Origin: Vibrio crassostreae 9ZC13
GTDB taxonomy: Bacteria > Pseudomonadota > Gammaproteobacteria > Enterobacterales > Vibrionaceae
Assembly (NCBI RefSeq): GCF_000272045.2
Contig: NZ_AJYZ02000019.1
Coordinates: 1,277,899-1,341,898 of the forward strand
Length of the DNA stretch: 64,000 nt
Reading direction: 5' to 3'
Shown: piece by piece, positions 27,605-35,967 of the stretch
Numbering within the stretch: position 1 is the stretch's first letter
Layout: the number at the start of each line of letters is the position of its first letter
The notes under the pieces: model-generated
Databases searched by the model: none
Seen by the model: the letters and a program-made list of their open reading frames with translations, nothing else
What the model was told of the DNA's origin: nothing
Program-made: the position numbers and the translations under genes

Positions 27605-29965
27605 CTATTTGCGCAGTGCGTTCAGTTTAGCTTGGGCGATACCAAATATAGTATCAATTGGATAACTACCCTCATCACTCGCCTCTCCTGCGGCTTTGCC
27701 TGTGAACAGTTCAATCGCTTCTGTTACATGGTCAATCGCCCAGATATTAAACTCGCCCTTTTCAACCGCTTTCACAATATCGCTACGCAGCATCAGGTTG
27801 TGAACATTTGAACGCGGGATGATCACCCCTTGTTCGTTTGAACGCCCTTTGATTTCACACACATCAAAGAAACCTTCAATTTTCTCGTTCACACCACCAA
27901 TTGGCTGAGACTCACCAAACTGGTTCATCGAGCCTGTAATCGCGATGTCTTGACGGTTTGGCTGCTTAGAAAACGCTGACACCACCGCACAGAACTCAGC
28001 CATACTCGCACTGTCACCATCGACGCCACCATACGATTGTTCGAAGGTGATGTTAGTGGTGAGCGGGACTTTGGCTGTCTTGCCAAATACGGAAGAAAGG
28101 TAAGCCGACAAGATCATCACGCCTTTTGAGTGAATGCTGCCACCTAAGTCTACGTTTCTTTCAATATCAATCACTTCACCATCACCGTAAGCGGTGGTTG
28201 CCGTGATTCGGTTCGGCGCACCAAACATATGATCCGTCGTGCTGAGTACAGACAGCGCATTCACTTGCCCAACCGCTTGACCATCAACATGGATTAGCGT
28301 TGTGCCGTTAGTGAAGGTTTCCATCACACTGTCTTGCAGTCGTCCGACACGCATCTGTTGGTTAGATAACGCTTGGTCGACGTGTGTTGCTCGAATCAGG
28401 TTCGACTTTGAACCTCTCGCCACGTAGTTTGACTCACGAAGCAGATTAGCAATGTGTGCCGAGTGCAGCGACAACTTACCTTGGTCACCCGCCTGACGAG
28501 AGCTGTGCTCAATGATGCGAGCGATCGCTTTACGGTCACAATGCAGCATGTTGTTGTCGTGCACGATACTCGAAATAAAGCGCGCGTAGTGCATTTCAGA
28601 ATCGGGAGTACGCTTCATCTCATCTTCAAAATCGGCCGTCACACGGAACAATTCACCAAACTCTGCATCGTAGTGTTGCAGCAGTTGGTAAGTTCGGTAG
28701 TCGCCAAACAGGATGATCTTGACGTCCAATGGAATCGGCTCTGGATCAAGCGATACCGCGCCCGTTAAGGTCACCTCTTTCTCTAATGAAGTGAAGCTCA
28801 ATTGACGTGAACGCAGCGCTCGTTTCAAGCCTTCCCAAACGTACGGCTGCTCAAGTACCTTCACCGCATCCATCAGCAATACGCCACCGTTAGCTCTGTG
28901 TAAGCTACCTGCACGAATCAATGAGAAGTCTGTAAAGACAGTGCCCTTGAACGTTGCCGTTTCTACATAGCCAAACAGAGAGTGATAATTTGGATTCTCT
29001 TCCACCACGATCGGCAGAGTCTCCTCCTTTTGGCTCACAATCACGTTAACCTTGTAGCGACGCGGCATTTTCTTATCCAAAGAAGCGGTTGCAACTTCGG
29101 CTTGCTCAGTGCTCTCTTCTAAGAAGATGTCAGCGTTGTCGACAATGTCTTTACGCAGTGCCGTTAGGTACTTTTTAATGTCTGGATATTGGCTGTAATC
29201 CTTCTTCAATTGCTTGATGAAGTGCGTGATCACGTCTCGCGCCGTATCATCATTCAGTTTTTGAATTTTCTCAGTGTACGTTTCTTCAAGTTCCGTCAAC
29301 TCACGAGAAATGGTTCGCAGACCGACTTCCAATCCATCAATGGTTTTATCAAATTGATCTTGTTCTTCCGGCGAAAGCAGATCAAAGCTCTCTTCGGTAT
29401 GAAGATCATCGCCATTCATGGCCACAAACTGGTAATCACCCTGAGTGGTGATCGTCAGGTTAATGCCCTTGTCTTTCGCTTCTTGGCTAATGCTTTCTAA
29501 CGCGGCTTGTTGCTTAGCTGCTAATTGGTTTTTAAGCCTATCAGCACGGCTAAAGTACATCTCGTTATCAAACGCTAGAGGCATACCTTTCAGCAATTTA
29601 CGCATTAGCTTTTCAATATCTTGCTTTAAGCTGCTGCCAACGCCACGAGGTAATTTCAGTACCTTAGGTGTACGAATATCTTCAAAGTTCGCGATATAAC
29701 ACCAATCAAAAAGCTCCTGCACTTCTTGAGGGTGACGGTTCAGATAGCGCAAGATCATGGTGCGTTTACCCAGACCATTTCGCCCTATCGCATAAATGTT
29801 GTAACCCTTTTCCTTGATTGACATCGCGAACTCAACGGCTTTTTGTGCCCGTTCCTGCCCGACGATTTCGTCAATTGGAGCCAGTTCTTTGGTCGACTTA
29901 CATGGTAGCTTATCTAAATCCGCTACCTGATACAGCTGTTCTGTATTGAGTCTTTGCATCGCCAT
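27605..29965 (-). CDS. LonB-like ATP-dependent protease (YcbZ/LonH type)
   Basis: Cytoplasmic AAA+ protease of 786 residues. Walker A is AIGRNGLGKRT near residue 56; the middle carries a long inserted helical region; the C-terminal Lon peptidase domain has the catalytic serine in GVDGDSASMAEFCAVVSA and lysine in IGGVNEKIEGFFDVCE. This order (AAA_32 plus Lon_C) is that of E. coli YcbZ/LonH rather than the classical LonA. AAGGAGG lies 5 bases before the ATG. It stands alone with its own promoter region and terminator. The substrate range is unknown. Confidence 0.9.
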   Translation of the reverse strand: MAMQRLNTEQLYQVADLDKLPCKSTKELAPIDEIVGQERAQKAVEFAMSIKEKGYNIYAIGRNGLGKRTMILRYLNRHPQEVQELFDWCYIANFEDIRTPKVLKLPRGVGSSLKQDIEKLMRKLLKGMPLAFDNEMYFSRADRLKNQLAAKQQAALESISQEAKDKGINLTITTQGDYQFVAMNGDDLHTEESFDLLSPEEQDQFDKTIDGLEVGLRTISRELTELEETYTEKIQKLNDDTARDVITHFIKQLKKDYSQYPDIKKYLTALRKDIVDNADIFLEESTEQAEVATASLDKKMPRRYKVNVIVSQKEETLPIVVEENPNYHSLFGYVETATFKGTVFTDFSLIRAGSLHRANGGVLLMDAVKVLEQPYVWEGLKRALRSRQLSFTSLEKEVTLTGAVSLDPEPIPLDVKIILFGDYRTYQLLQHYDAEFGELFRVTADFEDEMKRTPDSEMHYARFISSIVHDNNMLHCDRKAIARIIEHSSRQAGDQGKLSLHSAHIANLLRESNYVARGSKSNLIRATHVDQALSNQQMRVGRLQDSVMETFTNGTTLIHVDGQAVGQVNALSVLSTTDHMFGAPNRITATTAYGDGEVIDIERNVDLGGSIHSKGVMILSAYLSSVFGKTAKVPLTTNITFEQSYGGVDGDSASMAEFCAVVSAFSKQPNRQDIAITGSMNQFGESQPIGGVNEKIEGFFDVCEIKGRSNEQGVIIPRSNVHNLMLRSDIVKAVEKGEFNIWAIDHVTEAIELFTGKAAGEASDEGSYPIDTIFGIAQAKLNALRK

Positions 29966-30205
29966 CGCCGCCTCCTTAGTCCTTCATTACTTGGGTGTAG
30001 ATAAAATCAGTGTAGATGTAATTTCCTACAAATTTAGTGACTTACGCTACACAGCTGTTCAACTGAACAAATAACACACAATTTAAGCCATTTTTAGGAA
30101 TAGCTCGTCATTTAATTCACCAACTTAACATGTGAATGATTTTAATTTGCAATTGATAATAAATATCATTAACATTTTCTGATATTATAAATTGAGGATG
30201 TGGAT

Positions 30206-30700
30206 ATGGAAATTGAACGATGCTGGATGCACTACCTAAAAGCTGAACAGTTAATGGAACAAGGTCACTGGCCTGAAGCACAGCGCCTGTATGGTGATGT
30301 TCTAACCTCACTTCCTCATCACATCCAAGATGCAGCATACCAAAGCGATATTAAGCCTTGCCAATTTGCCTGCCTGCTTGCCGGGTTGAGAGACGCAAGT
30401 GTCGCTCAATCAGAGATACTCAACCGATTAGGTCAGCATCAACAAGCCTTCGATACCTTGAATCAATCTTACGCTCTGATGCAATTTATCTCTCTGGAGA
30501 ACACTGAGCTGATTCAACGTACCTTTGGGTTATTAGAAAAGCAGAGCGAAGATTTGCTCAATCACCTGATCGCTTTTTGCAGCGCTCAGCGCAGTTCACA
30601 TTGGATGCTCGAACTAGAACAAATTCAACGTGCTCATCACCATTTTGGGCAACTTAAAACAACGTCAGAAGTTCAATCTTCACCTAATGTCTTAAATTGA
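30206..30700 (+). CDS. Conserved hypothetical protein, helical repeat-like
   Basis: Protein of 164 residues that I cannot name. The N-terminal half (YLKAEQLMEQGHWPEAQRLYGDVL) and RLGQHQQAFDTLNQSYALMQF look like degenerate TPR helices. A GTG at 30200 is in frame, but AGGA sits 7 bases before the ATG at 30206. It ends 12 bases before the double-ATPase ABC gene, so the two are probably co-transcribed. No signal peptide or membrane helix is seen. Confidence 0.7.
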   Translation: MEIERCWMHYLKAEQLMEQGHWPEAQRLYGDVLTSLPHHIQDAAYQSDIKPCQFACLLAGLRDASVAQSEILNRLGQHQQAFDTLNQSYALMQFISLENTELIQRTFGLLEKQSEDLLNHLIAFCSAQRSSHWMLELEQIQRAHHHFGQLKTTSEVQSSPNVLN

Positions 30701-30712
30701 TAAGGATATATC

Positions 30713-32341
30713 ATGTCGGACCGGGCCATACTTAAAGTCAATAACCTCTCCGTTAGCTTCACAACCAATGATGGAATCATTGATGCGGTCAAAAAGGTTA
30801 ACTTTACCCTTAACTCAAGCGAAACCTTGGCCATTGTTGGTGAATCAGGTTCAGGTAAATCCGTCTCTTCCAACGCTCTTATGCGTTTGCTTCCTGATAA
30901 CGCGATTATTGATAAACAATCAGACATCGAGTTTGAGGGACAATCGATTCTTGGGAAAACTGAGCGAGAAATGCAGTCGATTCGTGGCGATAGAATCGGC
31001 ATGATCTTTCAGGAGCCGATGACCTCTCTCAATCCTTACCTTCGTGTTGGCATTCAAGTGGCAGAAGCCATTATGTGTCATCGCAAAGTATCGAAATCAA
31101 AAGCAAAACAGCGCGTACTAGAGCTCTTCAATCTGGTTCATTTACCAATGCCAGAGCAGGCTTACACCAAGTACCCTCACGAATTTTCGGGTGGTCAGCT
31201 GCAACGCATCATGATCGCAATGGCGCTGATTAATGAACCGGATATCCTGATTGCTGACGAGCCTACAACTGCATTAGATGTAACGGTTCAAGCTGAAGTG
31301 CTTGCTCTTATCAAAGAGATCCAAGGCAAGATGGGAATGGCAATTTTGTTCATCACCCATGACTTAGGTGTGGTGAAACACTTTGCAGACCGCGTGCTAG
31401 TGATGTGTAAAGGTGAGCTCGTAGAAGAAGGGATGACTCAATCTTTGTTCGATAGTCCTAAACATGATTACACAAGAATGCTCATTAACTCGATTCCGAA
31501 AGGCGCTAAGGTTCCTGTTGAGGCGACAGCCCCAGAACTATTGTGTGCTGACGACATCCGAGTTCAATTCTTGGTGAAATCACACTTTATCAAGAGTAAA
31601 AGCCAGTACTTCGAAGCCGTAAAAGGCATTTCGTTGAATCTTAAGCAAGGCGAAACGCTAGGCATTGTTGGTGAATCTGGTTCAGGTAAATCAACCCTTG
31701 GACGTGCATTAATCGGCTTGCTGCCGAGTACCGGACGTATTGTTTACAAAGGCCAAGACGTTAGCTTATTAAATGATAAAGAGCGTCACAAGCTTAAGAA
31801 AGATGTCCAAATGGTGTTCCAAGATCCTTATGGTTCTTTATCACCACGCATGACAGTTGGGGAAATCATCACCGAAGGCTTAACGGTGCATCAACCTCAT
31901 CTATCCAAGCAAGAACGTTTAGAAAGAGCGCGCAAAGCATTGATTGAAGTTCGCTTAGAGCCGAATTCAATAAACCGTTATCCACATGAGTTCTCTGGCG
32001 GGCAAAGACAACGTATCGCGATTGCTCGCGCACTGATTCTAGAGCCCTCTTTCATTTTGCTGGATGAACCGACTTCAGCACTCGATCGCTCAGTACAACT
32101 GACCGTGATTGACCTGCTGAAAGACATTCAAGCCAAGCACAATATCGGCTTCCTGTTCATCAGCCACGATCTCTCGGTAGTGAAAGCACTGTCGGATCGT
32201 GTACTGGTGATGCAGAAGGGTGAAGTGATGGAAGAAGGGTCTGCAGAAGAGATTTTCAATGCGCCGAAAAACAACTACACCAAGAAATTAATCGCTGCGT
32301 CATTCGACTTAGAAGATAAATCGAAAAAAAATGCCGCATAA
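30713..32341 (+). CDS. Tandem ABC ATPase of the peptide/YejF type
   Basis: Cytoplasmic ATPase of 542 residues with two full nucleotide-binding domains. Each has Walker A (GESGSGKSV near 43 and GESGSGKST near 325), the signature FSGGQ, and Walker B ending in DEPT. This fused DppD-DppF form is typical of YejF, the ATPase of oligopeptide and microcin C import. AAGGA lies 6 bases before the ATG. No permease or binding-protein gene is adjacent, so it must serve components encoded elsewhere, or is an orphan. Confidence 0.88.
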   Translation: MSDRAILKVNNLSVSFTTNDGIIDAVKKVNFTLNSSETLAIVGESGSGKSVSSNALMRLLPDNAIIDKQSDIEFEGQSILGKTEREMQSIRGDRIGMIFQEPMTSLNPYLRVGIQVAEAIMCHRKVSKSKAKQRVLELFNLVHLPMPEQAYTKYPHEFSGGQLQRIMIAMALINEPDILIADEPTTALDVTVQAEVLALIKEIQGKMGMAILFITHDLGVVKHFADRVLVMCKGELVEEGMTQSLFDSPKHDYTRMLINSIPKGAKVPVEATAPELLCADDIRVQFLVKSHFIKSKSQYFEAVKGISLNLKQGETLGIVGESGSGKSTLGRALIGLLPSTGRIVYKGQDVSLLNDKERHKLKKDVQMVFQDPYGSLSPRMTVGEIITEGLTVHQPHLSKQERLERARKALIEVRLEPNSINRYPHEFSGGQRQRIAIARALILEPSFILLDEPTSALDRSVQLTVIDLLKDIQAKHNIGFLFISHDLSVVKALSDRVLVMQKGEVMEEGSAEEIFNAPKNNYTKKLIAASFDLEDKSKKNAA

Positions 32342-32564
32342 AGGGAACTAATCAACATTAACAGCGTCTTATAATTACATTCTGAATAATCTCCTAATGG
32401 ATTGAAATCTAGAATGGATATAGCAAAACTGGTTTGGCCGCCAAAAGAGAAATGTCGCATGGATGCGACATTTTTCGTTTCTGGCGTATATGAAAAATCA
32501 ACTCAGTGATTCGAACCAGTGATTATGAAGGTTTGCTAAAATTAACGGACTTTGAACAGAGTTC
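32342..32564. other. Intergenic region before the insertion sequence
   Basis: Contains a terminator-like hairpin (32450-32477) and a short direct repeat CAGTGATT near 32500. No gene was seen. Confidence 0.4.
32450..32477 (+). terminator. Terminator after yejF-like gene
   Basis: ATGTCGC and GCGACAT around loop ATGGAT, followed by TTTTT. It lies about 110 bases past the stop codon. Confidence 0.7.
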
Positions 32565-32736
32565 GCTGCAGGGCAAGATCATGAAAAACCCATATGGAAT
32601 AAGGGGTAGCGTGAAGTGATGTTTCCACTAATTTGTACACTGAAGTCACAACAAATTCAATACATTCAAGATCGATTTGATGATCAGATTTAGGTGTGAT
32701 CATATACTGTTTTTTAACAGCAGATATTTAGCCATA

Positions 32737-33867
32737 ATGAATGGATTAAGCCTTTTGGACCATATTTCAGTTATTCGAGACCCTCGCCAAGCTTGGAAAA
32801 TAGAGCACACGCTAACCGACATTATCTTCTTAACAATTGCAGCAGTGATTGCTGGTGCTGAAGGTTGGGAGGATATTGAAGATTTTGGTGAAGATAACTT
32901 GGAATGGCTTAGGCAGTATGGTGATTTCAAACAAGGCATACCAGTACACGATACCATTGCCCGAGTTATCAATCTTATTTCCGCCAAGCAACTGCAACGA
33001 TGCTTTACTGCGTGGATGAAAGACTGTCATGAGACGACAGAGGGTGAAGTGATTGCTATCGACGGCAAAACTCTCAGAGGCACATACAACAAAGACAAGC
33101 GTTGTGGTGCAATCCATATGGTTAGTGCCTTTAGTGCAGCAAACCAAGTTGTACTAGGACAAGTGAAGACTGCGGATAAAAGCAATGAAATAAAAGCGAT
33201 CCCTGAACTGCTTGAAATGCTTTCCTTGCGAGGTTGTTTAGTGACTATTGATGCTATGGGATGCCAGAAGGATATAGCTGAAAAGATAGTCGCTCAAGAT
33301 GCAGATTATCTCTTAGCGGTAAAAGGTAATCAAAAACGATTGGAGCAAGCGATTAGCCAAGTGTTTAATTCTAGTATGATTAATAGTTTTGAAGGTGATA
33401 AATACGTCACTCAAGAGAAAGGGCATGGTCGTACAGAAACGCGTTTGAGTATGGTTGTTCACAATACAGATTTCTTAGGCTATATAGCGTTTGATTGGGC
33501 TGAACTCTCCACAATTGGTATGGTCGTTTCAATTCGTCAAAAAGGTGATAAGCCAGCAGAAACAATGCAAATCAAGCACTACATAAGCTCAGCAAAACTA
33601 ACGGCTAAAGCTTTACTAGAGAGCACGCGAGCACATTGGAGCATTGAAAATCAGATGCACTGGCGATTAGACGTTGGTTTTAAAGAAGATGAATGTCGGA
33701 TACGTCGAGAGCAAGCCGGTGAGAATTTAGCAGTTATAAGACATATAGCTTTAAATCTGCTGACGGAAGAAATCAGCTTCAAAGCAGGGATCAAAAGAAA
33801 GCAGAAAAAAGCGAACCGCAATAACGCTTACCTTTCGCAAGTCCTTGCAGGGCAAGGGGCTTCGTAA
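32737..33867 (+). CDS. ISAs1-family transposase
   Basis: DDE transposase of 376 residues. The N-terminal DDE_Tnp_1-associated domain reads DHISVIRDPRQAWKIEHTL and IPVHDTIARVI; the catalytic domain has VIAIDGKTLRGT (first Asp), VTIDAMGCQKDIA (second Asp), YLLAVKGNQ and, near the end, RAHWSIENQMHWRLDVGF with the catalytic Glu. The frame is open upstream to a TTG at 32677, but family members start at MNGLSLLDH (32737); no clear ribosome site is seen. The stop codon lies inside the right inverted repeat. The gene is complete and could be active. Confidence 0.92.
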   Translation: MNGLSLLDHISVIRDPRQAWKIEHTLTDIIFLTIAAVIAGAEGWEDIEDFGEDNLEWLRQYGDFKQGIPVHDTIARVINLISAKQLQRCFTAWMKDCHETTEGEVIAIDGKTLRGTYNKDKRCGAIHMVSAFSAANQVVLGQVKTADKSNEIKAIPELLEMLSLRGCLVTIDAMGCQKDIAEKIVAQDADYLLAVKGNQKRLEQAISQVFNSSMINSFEGDKYVTQEKGHGRTETRLSMVVHNTDFLGYIAFDWAELSTIGMVVSIRQKGDKPAETMQIKHYISSAKLTAKALLESTRAHWSIENQMHWRLDVGFKEDECRIRREQAGENLAVIRHIALNLLTEEISFKAGIKRKQKKANRNNAYLSQVLAGQGAS

Positions 33868-33879
33868 TCTTGCCCTGCA
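33846..33879. terminator. Hairpin at the right end of the insertion sequence
   Basis: TGCAGGGCAAG (33846-33856), still inside the transposase gene, pairs with CTTGCCCTGCA of the right inverted repeat. It would fold in the transposase mRNA across the stop codon. Confidence 0.5.
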
Positions 33880-33992
33880 GCTATCTGGGTGTGGTTTGTG
33901 TGGTGTAATGCGCTCTACGTCGATTTTAGAGCCTCTAGCATTGATTTTTAATAGCTAAGTAGCGCATTTAACATAAGGGGCATTTCACGCAC

Positions 33993-34961
33993 TTATTCCC
34001 ACTGCTTTGTTGATGCCTGATCGAGCATTTTGAGATGACCTATTGCCATTGCTGAGGATGAGAAATATTTTATCGCTCTTTCTCTCATTTTTTTCTTATT
34101 TAGCTGATGGGTAAGTGACATCGCTTTGATAAATTCGTCTTCATTCTCACACAGAAACCCTGTTTCACCATGTACTATCAATTCACTCATTGCCCCCCTG
34201 TTGTATGCTATTACAGGTGTTCCTGATAGCATTGCTTCAATAATTGTTAGCCCAAAAGGTTCTTCCCAAGATATTGGAACAAGTAATGCTTTTGCGTTTC
34301 TTAACAAGTCTTTTTTAAAATCACCATTCACAAATCCAACTGGTGTAATTAATGGATGCCATTTAAACCATGTTTCTGGTGAGCCTAGTCGGTGTCCGCC
34401 AGCCACAATCAAATTTGATTTTGTTTTCTTTGCTACTTTTATTGCTGTCTGTATTCCTTTTTTACTTCTTTTTACTTTGGCTAAAAAAAGAAAATATCCT
34501 TTTTTTTGTTCGTTATATTCAAATTCTGATTCTGGGATTCCATTATAGATGTAATTAAAATTAATTTTATTTTTATTATATTTAGACTGAGATGCGTGGC
34601 TTTTTGATACAAACACAGTATTACACTGAATTCCATCTCCTGCGTGGCAGATAGATATAAAGTTTTTATATCTATCTCGTAACTTAAATATTATTTCCGT
34701 GGATAATCCTCCATGATATTCTATGTCTGTAATATCTTTTGGGATTAATGTTGAAAGTTTTTGTAAATTACATTTCGCTTCATCTGTCAATGTAATGTGA
34801 GTATATTGTTTTGTTGAGTAACCTTCTGGAGACAATACATATATTTTAAATCCCATATTGGATTGTTCTTTTGCTAACCAATCAACCAATCGGTTTGCAC
34901 CACCACTATTTTTATTTGGTGGTAATGGCTGGGAGTGTATGTGAAGAATACATCTAGTCAT
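33993..34961 (-). CDS. GT4-like glycosyltransferase
   Basis: Glycosyltransferase of 322 residues with GT-B fold. The C-terminal nucleotide-sugar domain is clear: YFLFLAKVKRSKKGIQTAI, NLIVAGGHRLG, and the E-x7-E motif in EEPFGLTIIEAMLSGTPVIAY, then GETGFLCENEDEF. No membrane helix or signal peptide is present. The DNA is conspicuously AT-rich, with many T-runs on the plus strand, pointing to recent acquisition. The start overlaps the mobC-like stop by 8 bases, so it is translated from the same mRNA, an unusual partnership. The acceptor is unknown; modification of a surface glycan or an element-encoded target is possible. Confidence 0.82.
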   Translation of the reverse strand: MTRCILHIHSQPLPPNKNSGGANRLVDWLAKEQSNMGFKIYVLSPEGYSTKQYTHITLTDEAKCNLQKLSTLIPKDITDIEYHGGLSTEIIFKLRDRYKNFISICHAGDGIQCNTVFVSKSHASQSKYNKNKINFNYIYNGIPESEFEYNEQKKGYFLFLAKVKRSKKGIQTAIKVAKKTKSNLIVAGGHRLGSPETWFKWHPLITPVGFVNGDFKKDLLRNAKALLVPISWEEPFGLTIIEAMLSGTPVIAYNRGAMSELIVHGETGFLCENEDEFIKAMSLTHQLNKKKMRERAIKYFSSSAMAIGHLKMLDQASTKQWE

Positions 34962-35208
34962 GCTTTTTATCCTCTAACGAAAATAGAAGTCTATCACGTT
35001 CATTTTTTAAATAAGAATCCAACATTAATAGGATCTTTTGTTTGTACTCGTCATTTTTTGACATCCTATCTAATACCATCGTCCCTAAAAGAATCTTTCG
35101 TCTTGTGTCATTCTTTCTGTTTTGAGCTTTAACTCGTTGTGCCTCTTTTTGTATCTGCTCTTTCAGTTGCTCTTGTTTTCGCTTTAGCTTTTCTAGTTTT
35201 GTTGTCAT
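34954..35208 (-). CDS. MobC-like relaxosome accessory protein
   Basis: Small basic protein of 84 residues. The N-terminal 35 residues form a charged helix rich in K, E and Q. The core RKNDTRRKILLGTMVL followed by LDSYLKNERDRLLF closely parallels MobC of IncQ plasmid RSF1010 (RKNETRRKVLVGAMIL, DAYLERDHDRALF, as remembered). MobC-type proteins open the strand at the origin of transfer for the relaxase. The frame is open upstream to 35322, but AGGA lies 7 bases before the ATG at 35208. An IncQ-like oriT candidate lies 80-100 bases upstream, just where it would be expected. The partner relaxase gene is absent. The family call rests on sequence I recall and was not tested by search. Confidence 0.78.
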   Translation of the reverse strand: MTTKLEKLKRKQEQLKEQIQKEAQRVKAQNRKNDTRRKILLGTMVLDRMSKNDEYKQKILLMLDSYLKNERDRLLFSLEDKKHD

Positions 35209-35280
35209 GGTCAAATCCTGTTGTTGATACTTGGGTATTTTACCATCACAATGCTGTGAAAACACATTTCTGATTATGAG

Positions 35281-35310
35281 GAAATGCGCACTTATACATC
35301 GTACCGATGT
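35281..35310 (-). other. IncQ/RSF1010-type origin of transfer candidate (oriT)
   Basis: Read on the minus strand, a perfect inverted repeat ACATCG-GTA-CGATGT (35310-35296) is followed after one base by TAAGTGCGC (35294-35286). RSF1010 and its relatives have an inverted repeat directly followed by TAAGTGCGCCCT, nicked within that core. The site lies upstream of the mobC-like gene, as in IncQ plasmids. Confidence 0.65.
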
Positions 35311-35435
35311 GTGCGAAATCACTTCGTGATTATCCGATCACCCATTTCGGTTTAAACCGATCACTGATTCCGCGATTATCCGATCACTTAGAGTAAAAAT
35401 AAGAAGAGAGAAAAAAGGTAGGATCTGGTGATCGG
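35311..35435. repeat. 23-base-period iteron-like array
   Basis: The octamer CCGATCAC occurs at 35334, 35357 and 35380, exactly 23 bases apart, and inverted at 35428-35435. GATTATCCGATCAC occurs twice (35328-35341 and 35374-35387). Between them is the perfect palindrome CGGTTTAAACCG (35348-35359), and AATCAC-TTC-GTGATT lies at the left edge. A purine-rich AT stretch follows. The arrangement resembles plasmid iterons or a relaxosome/regulator binding array. Confidence 0.6.
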
Positions 35436-35810
35436 AATAAACCGAAACAGGCGATCGCAATCACCGAAATACGCACATAATCAACATTGGATGTATACAC
35501 ACAAGCTGACAACATCGAGGTTGCTAAGAGTAAAAATATCACTCTGAATTTTGCCATTTTTTCATATCAGACCTAAAAACGCTAAAAAATTAAGGCATAG
35601 ATAATAACAAAGTTAGTGCATAAACTAGGTGTTCATTATTCCTATTATGGTAAATGTGCGCGTTTGCTATCAGAAACAGCCCTCAGACCACCTCAAACGC
35701 TCTTAGCGAAGATTTTAGACACTTGATCAAGGCGGTATGCTTCCATAACGCCTTGTAGGTTTGTGACGCTTTAAGATCGGTTTGTAGAGCAAAAGTCATC
35801 GAGTTGCTTT

Positions 35811-35922
35811 GAACTAAGAACTGCACTCTGATACCCAGTTTACGTTCTTTTTGAGTTTGGGTGTCAGATTAGTTCTATTAGGCCAAAAACCACTCGACTG
35901 TGAATGCAGACTTTTTGGCTAA
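35811..35922. other. Two long hairpins downstream of the OLD gene
   Basis: Hairpin A: an inner 11-base helix TCTGATACCCA/TGGGTGTCAGA (35827-35868, one wobble pair) capped by an outer helix GAACTAA/TTAGTTC (35811-35817 and 35869-35875), with a 9-base bulge on one side only. Hairpin B: TTAGGCCAAAAA/TTTTTGGCTAA (35878-35922) with a single bulged base. They could end the leftward old transcript or form a structured RNA. Confidence 0.5.
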
Positions 35923-35967
35923 ACCAATTTAGGGGCACAAACGCGCTAGAAACGTGAGATTAACACC

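Larger units (their letters stand above)
32565..33881 (+). mobile_element. ISAs1-family insertion sequence
   Basis: About 1.32 kb bounded by inverted repeats. The left end has GCTGCAGGGCAAGAT (32565-32579) and the right end its complement ATCTTGCCCTGCAGC (33867-33881), with similarity continuing to about 20 bases. One intact transposase gene lies inside. No target-site duplication could be found (left flank ends AACAGAGTTC, right flank begins TATCTGGGTG), so the insertion is old or one side was rearranged. It marks the left edge of the accessory region. Confidence 0.88.
35209..35967. other. Noncoding segment with transfer, repeat and hairpin elements
   Basis: No credible gene in 759 bases. 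From left to right it has the oriT candidate (35281-35310), a 23-base-period repeat array with palindromes (35311-35435), an AT-rich purine stretch (35390-35420), about 350 bases with no feature that I recognise, and two hairpins before the old gene stop (35811-35922). Confidence 0.6.

Noticed and set aside
32565..33881. Target-site duplication of the insertion sequence
   Set aside because: The flanks AACAGAGTTC and TATCTGGGTG do not match under either choice of end position.
33907..33968. AATGCGCT/AGCGCATT inverted pair with a nested TAGAG-C-CTCTA, considered as an integron attC site
   Set aside because: The R-box GTTRRRY and its partner are not placed as attC requires, the loop lacks the usual L boxes, and no integrase of integron type is present.
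33988..33995. A second TAAGTGCG on the minus strand after the glycosyltransferase gene
   Set aside because: It overlaps the gene's own TAA stop codon and has no inverted repeat beside it, so it is probably chance rather than a second oriT.
35334..35435. CCGATCAC array as a CRISPR array
   Set aside because: The repeat is 8 bases, the period 23, there are only three direct copies and no cas gene.
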